A DNA stretch of 8,036 nucleotides from Candidatus Aenigmatarchaeota archaeon (GTDB taxonomy: Archaea; Aenigmatarchaeota; Aenigmatarchaeia; QMZP01; JACQNV01): positions 1 through 8,036 of the forward strand of contig JACQNV010000039.1 in assembly GCA_016202865.1 (NCBI GenBank), written 5' to 3'. This document shows positions 4,848 through 8,036 of the stretch, piece after piece (position 1 is the stretch's first letter; every line of letters starts with the position of its first letter). A program made the position numbers and the translations under genes. The notes beneath the pieces are model-generated. The model did not search any database. It saw nothing but the letters and a program-made list of their open reading frames with translations, and had not been told where the DNA came from.

Positions 4848-5933
4848 TTAATCGAAAAGATCCAACTGTGAATAGGGGCCGCCTGGTGGTAGAAGTGGTG
4901 ACCCATCATCTACAATTCCTTGAACACTGCATGACATCCTTGGCTCTGGCTTGTATATGCCACCAACAAATAAAAATCGCTGTCGGGAATGTGGAATAGT
5001 GAAAGCAAACCTTGAACCTTCACCATACCTGCTGTTAACATTTACTGAACCTCCTTGAGACTCCACGATTGTTTTCACAAGGTATAGGCCGACTCCTGTG
5101 CCCTCTATGTTTGTTTCACCAGCCCTATAACCGCGCTCAAATACTCTTTCCTTATTTTCAGGACTTATACCAATCCCATCATCTTCAACAGAAACCTCAA
5201 CATTTTCTCCATTAAGTCTATAAGTTATTCTAATTGTTACATGATCTCTCTGTGGATGTTTGTATTTCATGGAGTTGCCAACCAGATTGGAAGCCGCGAA
5301 ACTTGTCATTTCCAAATCACCAAAGGCCACAATTCTTTCGCCATTATGATCGACTGAGTAAGGTCGCCCGTTTACAAGTATTGTTCCTCTATGACCTTTG
5401 TATTCAGCTTCTGATCCACTCCAGCAAAACCTTTCCATTGTTCTATCAATTGCCCACTGTATGTCAAAATCAGTCCTTTGAGGCTCAAAACCGCCACAAG
5501 TAGCTGTCCTGCTGTTATAAGATTTTAATTCTCCAACCACAGTTACCAGCCTATGAGCATCGCGAAAGGCTCTGTTATACATTGCTATTGCTTCCTCTCT
5601 GTTCATGTACACACCAGTAGCCAGAAGTTCGGAATATCCATTGCTACCAACTACAGCGTTCCTTATGTCATGAACAAAAGCATCTGCAACAACTTTAGTC
5701 ATCGGATCTAAATTTCCGTCCTCAACAAGTGCTGATATTGTCCTGTCAAAATCAAAGCACCTAGCTTGCACCCGCGCTAAATCCAGCATGTTAAGCTTTG
5801 ACATTACAGAAAAATCCTCTGGCGTTGCTGCGCGCTTTACAGAGGCGAGGCGGGAAACAACTCTGTTTGAATGACCTTCTATAAGAGAAGCAAATCTATT
5901 GACTATATTTGGAAAATTGATTACCATTGCCAT
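4848..5933 (-). CDS. Soluble histidine kinase with clamp-like C-terminal peptide
   Basis: This is a 361-residue ATP-dependent histidine autokinase with no membrane segment. An unrecognised N-terminal region (1-80) precedes the HisKA dimerisation helix with FVHDIRNAV (phospho-acceptor His88, then D89 and N92). The HATPase domain has the N box NLVGNSMKY (216-224), G1 DDGIGI (251-256), F box VFERG (264-268) and G2 GTGVGLYLVK (278-287), so all catalytic motifs are intact. A tail of about 45 residues, rich in Pro and Gly, ends in SQLDLFD. I chose ATG 5933 because it has GGTGG four bases upstream and a TATA box about 40 nt upstream. A longer frame could begin at TTG 6059, overlapping the Cdc6 stop as TTGA, and would add 42 residues. 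No response regulator is encoded nearby. An input sensed by PAS or GAF domains is not evident. Confidence 0.85.
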   Translation of the reverse strand: MAMVINFPNIVNRFASLIEGHSNRVVSRLASVKRAATPEDFSVMSKLNMLDLARVQARCFDFDRTISALVEDGNLDPMTKVVADAFVHDIRNAVVGSNGYSELLATGVYMNREEAIAMYNRAFRDAHRLVTVVGELKSYNSRTATCGGFEPQRTDFDIQWAIDRTMERFCWSGSEAEYKGHRGTILVNGRPYSVDHNGERIVAFGDLEMTSFAASNLVGNSMKYKHPQRDHVTIRITYRLNGENVEVSVEDDGIGISPENKERVFERGYRAGETNIEGTGVGLYLVKTIVESQGGSVNVNSRYGEGSRFAFTIPHSRQRFLFVGGIYKPEPRMSCSVQGIVDDGSPLLPPGGPYSQLDLFD

Positions 5934-5937
5934 ATCC

Positions 5938-5983
5938 CCACCAACCTTGTATATTATTTGTCTGTACAAGTTTATATATTTAG
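5938..5983 (-). promoter_or_regulatory. Internal promoter of the histidine kinase gene
   Basis: On the minus strand CTAAATATATAAA (5971-5983) is a strong TATA box. Transcription starting about 25 nt downstream would give a leader of about 15 nt with the ribosome site GGTGG (5938-5942) just before ATG 5933. This decides the start codon and separates the kinase from the Cdc6 transcript. Confidence 0.6.
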
Positions 5984-6055
5984 AAAAATCGATAGACTGC
6001 AAGTGAATTGAATTTACTTTTTTAACTAAATGATCAAATTGCCAAACAGTTTCTT

Positions 6056-7084
6056 TCAACTGGATATTTTAAAAATTGTCCACCTTCCTTCGCCGCTTGA
6101 AGCCACAAGTTTAAAGGCCTCTAACCTTTCCAGATATTTTCTAACTGTTCTGTCAACTATGGGCTCGATGTTTTTTTCTGCGCAAGTGCTGAGATATTTT
6201 TCGTGCAAGTCAGAAGAAGATATTTCTTTAGAGGACTTTACTATACCATAAAGGATTTTTTGGTGCGTGTTTAGGCTTTCTAACAACCTGTCAGCCTCAA
6301 GGTTTTTTGTTTTGGGGGCAGCCCGTTCTATATGTGAATCAGAGACCTTTTCCGCGTCTTTTTTCTCAGCCTCTTCTGCCGCTATTCTTAATATGTTTAG
6401 AGCTATTCTGGCATCGCCTCCAGAAAGGTCAGCTATTTTGGTTAGTTGTTCTGCGGATATCGCATCATTAACAAGGCCAAGATCTGCCCTGTCTTTTAGG
6501 ATGTCAAATATTTCCCTTGTTGAATATGGACGGAATTCTATCCTGTCTATTGATTGTAGGCGGCTTCTGATTCTAGGGTCTATTGTGGCAAAAAGGGTTT
6601 CTGTGTTGGCAATTAGAATTATACAGACTTTTTCTATCTCCAACAAATCATATAGGATTTTTTCATCCTCTAACTGGTCTGCCTCATCCAAAACAATTAT
6701 GCATGGCCGATTTTTTATTTTGTTTTTCAGTGTGTCTATCAATTCGTCGGTTGGTGTTCCCTTCCTGTTTATGAAATTGTGGCCTAAGGACTGAAGAATG
6801 TTGAAAAGTATTTTGAAGCGGGATGGATAAGACCAGCAGTTTATGTAGGCTGACAAGACTGGAGTGTGCGCCTTTAGCTCGTCAACAATATATTGCGACA
6901 TGCATGTTTTACCTGTTCCAGGAGGGCCATGTAAGAAGGAGCTTCTAGGTATTTCTTCATTCACCAATGGTTTAAGATTATCCCTTAATACCTCCAGCTG
7001 GCCTGTCCTATGTATTATTCTCCTTGGGATAAAGTGCTCTGTCAGGACGCGCAAATCTTTGATGATTGTGTTAGCTTCGTACAT
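6056..7084 (-). CDS. cdc6: Orc1/Cdc6-family replication initiator ATPase
   Basis: This is an AAA+ origin-recognition and helicase-loading ATPase of archaea, 342 residues from ATG 7084 and slightly short for the family. After the N-terminal VLTEHFIPRRIIHR segment (about 13-26) come Walker A GPPGTGKT (53-60), Walker B IIVLDEAD (129-136), sensor 1 Asn160 (IANTE), the arginine-finger region DPRIRSRL (169-176) and sensor 2 GGDARIALNIL (222-232, Arg226). A winged-helix DNA-binding domain occupies about 268-340. The frame is open up to ATG 7147 (363 residues). I prefer 7084 because family members begin close to the IIKDLRVL segment and the extra residues overlap an antitoxin-like reading frame. No clear origin boxes are adjacent. 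A second, element-borne Cdc6 paralogue is likely, but that is inference from the surroundings. Confidence 0.92.
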   Translation of the reverse strand: MYEANTIIKDLRVLTEHFIPRRIIHRTGQLEVLRDNLKPLVNEEIPRSSFLHGPPGTGKTCMSQYIVDELKAHTPVLSAYINCWSYPSRFKILFNILQSLGHNFINRKGTPTDELIDTLKNKIKNRPCIIVLDEADQLEDEKILYDLLEIEKVCIILIANTETLFATIDPRIRSRLQSIDRIEFRPYSTREIFDILKDRADLGLVNDAISAEQLTKIADLSGGDARIALNILRIAAEEAEKKDAEKVSDSHIERAAPKTKNLEADRLLESLNTHQKILYGIVKSSKEISSSDLHEKYLSTCAEKNIEPIVDRTVRKYLERLEAFKLVASSGEGRWTIFKISS

Positions 7085-7109
7085 AACTAAATAGTCACAC
7101 TTTTGTATT

Positions 7110-7217
7110 TCAACATAGATGTTTTGCAATTTTGTCCCAAACAACATCTTCTTTTTCCCACGCCCTTCTTAGGGACTCGTTTTGGAGCAATTGCTAAAAA
7201 TCTTTTTCCTTATCCAT
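7110..7217 (-). pseudogene. Relic of an antitoxin-like tail between vapC and cdc6
   Basis: From ATG 7217 the frame reads MDKEKDF, a TAG stop, then QLLQNESLRRAWEKEDVVW and eight more residues to TGA. The part after TAG resembles the C-terminal tail of the AbrB antitoxin in this window (LLAQKSLEDIWDNPKDEEVWKKYL). Both have Ser-Leu, a Trp four residues on, an acidic patch and a second Trp. It is probably the leftover end of a lost antitoxin gene. An unrecognised small gene read through TAG is less likely. Its last 38 bases overlap the long form of the Cdc6 frame. Confidence 0.4.
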
Positions 7218-7220
7218 AAT

Positions 7221-7610
7221 TTAGTAACTCTCCAGTTTGAGTTCTGGTATTCTTTCGAAGTGTTTTGTGTTTTTGGTGAGAATGGCTTGATCGCTTTTGA
7301 TGCAAATTCCAGCTATCATGCTATCCTCTGGGTCTATAGTAAGGCCTTCTGCCCTTAACTGAGCATGAATCCTGCCTGCTATTTTTGCAGATTCCAAGTC
7401 AAATGTGAGAAGGCCAATGGAATCTAGAAGAATATGTATTTTGTCCAATTTGTTTTTGTTTTGAAGGTCGATCACACCCTGCCATAGTTCAAAAACACTT
7501 ATTGTTGTGGCAAAAACAGGCTCTTTTTTGACATCTATTTCAGAGGCCTTCCTAACGGCGTCGGGAGAATTTCTCAAAAGGCCAATTAAAAAAGTCGTGT
7601 CAACTATCAT
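7221..7610 (-). CDS. vapC: VapC PIN-domain ribonuclease toxin
   Basis: This 129-residue PIN-domain endoribonuclease is the toxin of a VapBC pair. The metal-binding acidic residues are visible: D4 in MIVDTTFLIGLL, E41 in SVFELWQG and D96 in IDPEDSMIAGICI. The late LTKNTKHFERI motif (111-121) matches the family pattern LvTrNxxdF, with Asn114 and Phe118 in place. Length is standard. ATG 7610 overlaps the vapB stop codon by four bases (ATGA), so the two are translationally coupled. It should cut a tRNA or another structured RNA when free of VapB; the target cannot be read from sequence. Confidence 0.93.
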   Translation of the reverse strand: MIVDTTFLIGLLRNSPDAVRKASEIDVKKEPVFATTISVFELWQGVIDLQNKNKLDKIHILLDSIGLLTFDLESAKIAGRIHAQLRAEGLTIDPEDSMIAGICIKSDQAILTKNTKHFERIPELKLESY

Positions 7611-7843
7611 AGGTTCATAGCCTTGGCATTTGAATTGGCTCTTTTTCTTGAGGCTGCCCTAAGGTCAGTTATTTTCTTTTCAATTATATTGGCCTCGCCC
7701 TCTGTAAGCAGGCCCGCAAAGTCTGTTAGGTTCTTAGTACCACCAGTAAGCCGTGATACGACATCGCTAAAGCTCTCCCCTTCTATTTTTTTTGCTGCGA
7801 GCCTTTCATAGGCGTTTTCTGAAAGCGAGATTAATTTTGGCAT
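7607..7843 (-). CDS. vapB: VapB antitoxin, archaeal DUF217-like type
   Basis: This 78-residue antitoxin is paired with VapC. MPKLISLSENAYERL, then KKIEGESFSDVVSRL (19-33), is the usual start of the archaeal VapB family related to DUF217: a short strand followed by two helices that dimerise and bind DNA. The basic C-terminal part (about 50-78, RAASRKRANSNAK) should contact the toxin. I take ATG 7843, not the upstream TTG at 7909: the 22 extra residues of that longer frame come from gltX read in another frame. No ribosome site precedes ATG 7843, and the TATA-like bases next to it are gltX codons. Confidence 0.9.
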   Translation of the reverse strand: MPKLISLSENAYERLAAKKIEGESFSDVVSRLTGGTKNLTDFAGLLTEGEANIIEKKITDLRAASRKRANSNAKAMNL

Positions 7844-7943
7844 ATAAATAATTATATAAAGCCGTCCTGACACCCCCCATATGAAGAAAACCGGTAGGAG
7901 AAGGGGCAAACCTGGTAACTATTTTATTTTTATTATCGCTCAT
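7806..7943 (-). pseudogene. gltX: 5' fragment of bacterial-type glutamyl-tRNA synthetase gene
   Basis: The minus-strand frame from ATG 7943 reads MSDNKNKIVTRFAPSPTGF, then LHMGGVRTALYNYLYAK. This is the N-terminus of a bacterial-type glutamyl-tRNA synthetase, including its HIGH-class motif (here LHMGG) and the VRTALYNYLYAK helix. After codon 36 the expected GGKFILRIEDTD-type sequence is missing, and nine unrelated codons lead to a stop at 7806-7808. The break falls where vapB begins. The full protein has well over 450 residues, so this is only a stub. Archaea normally carry the other GluRS class, with a PEPxGYLHIGHAKA signature, so the bacterial type is notable here. Confidence 0.85.
7845..7862 (-). 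promoter_or_regulatory. TATA-like stretch before vapB, made of gltX codons
   Basis: On the minus strand GCTTTATATAATTATTTA precedes the vapB ATG by one base. It matches an archaeal TATA box but encodes Ala-Leu-Tyr-Asn-Tyr-Leu of the gltX fragment. It lies closer to ATG 7843 than the usual 25 nt or more, so a leaderless vapB transcript from it would start near or inside the gene. Read-through from the gene upstream is an alternative. Confidence 0.3.
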
Positions 7944-8036
7944 GCTCTAGGCCCATCTTTATGATCTCTGTCGCTATCTTAACCGATGCGTCCTTTATTG
8001 CAAACTTTTTTGCACCGCTCTTCATCTCTTCCTGAA
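7933..8036 (-). CDS. C-terminal end of unidentified protein, possibly MurG-like glycosyltransferase
   Basis: Only the last 33 codons are in the window, running off the right edge without a start. The residues are QEEMKSGAKKFAIKDASVK and IATEIIKMGLEHER. The pattern A-x-K-F-A-x-x-D-A-x-x-x-I-A-x-x-I resembles the final helix of MurG and other GT28-type glycosyltransferases. Too little is visible to be sure. Its stop (7933-7935) lies inside gltX: the gltX ATG (7943) overlaps it by 11 bases, so the two were an operon before gltX was cut. Confidence 0.45.
   Translation of the reverse strand, partial: QEEMKSGAKKFAIKDASVKIATEIIKMGLEHER

Noticed and set aside
6267..6794. 175-codon plus-strand open frame
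   Set aside because: It lies entirely antisense to cdc6. Its Ser/Phe-rich translation is what the reverse complement of Lys/Glu-rich coding DNA gives, and it has no promoter or ribosome site.
7844..7909. 22-residue N-terminal extension of VapB (MPLLLPVFFIW...)
   Set aside because: The bases are gltX codons in another frame. VapB family members begin at MPKLISL.
1..8036. tRNA, rRNA or CRISPR array
   Set aside because: I looked for T-arm (GTTCGA) contexts with acceptor pairing and for evenly spaced repeats and found none. GTTCGATTCG at 1261 is inside the transporter gene and does not fold as a tRNA.

Overview
The window is AT-rich and every gene I can support lies on the minus strand, so transcription runs from high to low coordinates. 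It looks archaeal. The evidence is an Orc1/Cdc6 initiator, a XerA-type tyrosine recombinase, a VapB antitoxin of the archaeal DUF217-like type, an archaemetzincin-like protein, and TTTATATA-type TATA boxes followed about 25-40 nt later by GGTG/GAGG ribosome sites. A DPANN or other uncultivated archaeon would fit, but I cannot name a taxon. Against this, the right edge carries the 5' end of a bacterial-type glutamyl-tRNA synthetase gene, so the chromosome is mosaic or the contig deserves a join check.

Right edge (7806-8036): the C-terminus of an unidentified protein, possibly a MurG-like glycosyltransferase, overlaps the start of gltX. Only about 36 codons of gltX survive. They stop being recognisable exactly where a vapBC toxin-antitoxin pair begins. 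Left of vapBC are a short relic resembling an antitoxin tail, Orc1/Cdc6 (6056-7084), and a soluble histidine kinase (4848-5933). The kinase has its own promoter and ends in a sliding-clamp-like peptide, QLDLFD.

Middle (3415-4812): a dyad with tandem 8-mers, a 49-residue AT-hook protein, a decayed tyrosine recombinase (core-binding domain, then stop, hairpin and an in-frame catalytic-arginine box), and an AbrB/MazF toxin-antitoxin operon with a palindromic operator.

Left half (1-3414): an intact XerA-like recombinase with an Asn/Gln-rich tail, an 82-residue two-helix membrane protein bracketed by inverted repeats, an archaemetzincin-like protein with altered metal ligands, and an MFS transporter. 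The last two genes sit between 38-bp sites in opposite orientation, and each has a dyad over its TATA box.

Read together, this is probably an integrated plasmid or genomic island, or its remains: an initiator gene, one live and one dead recombinase, two addiction modules, repeat-bounded cargo, and a target gene cut at its 5' end. The boundary at about 7840 is supported by sequence. The left boundary is not visible, and the rest of gltX is not in the window.
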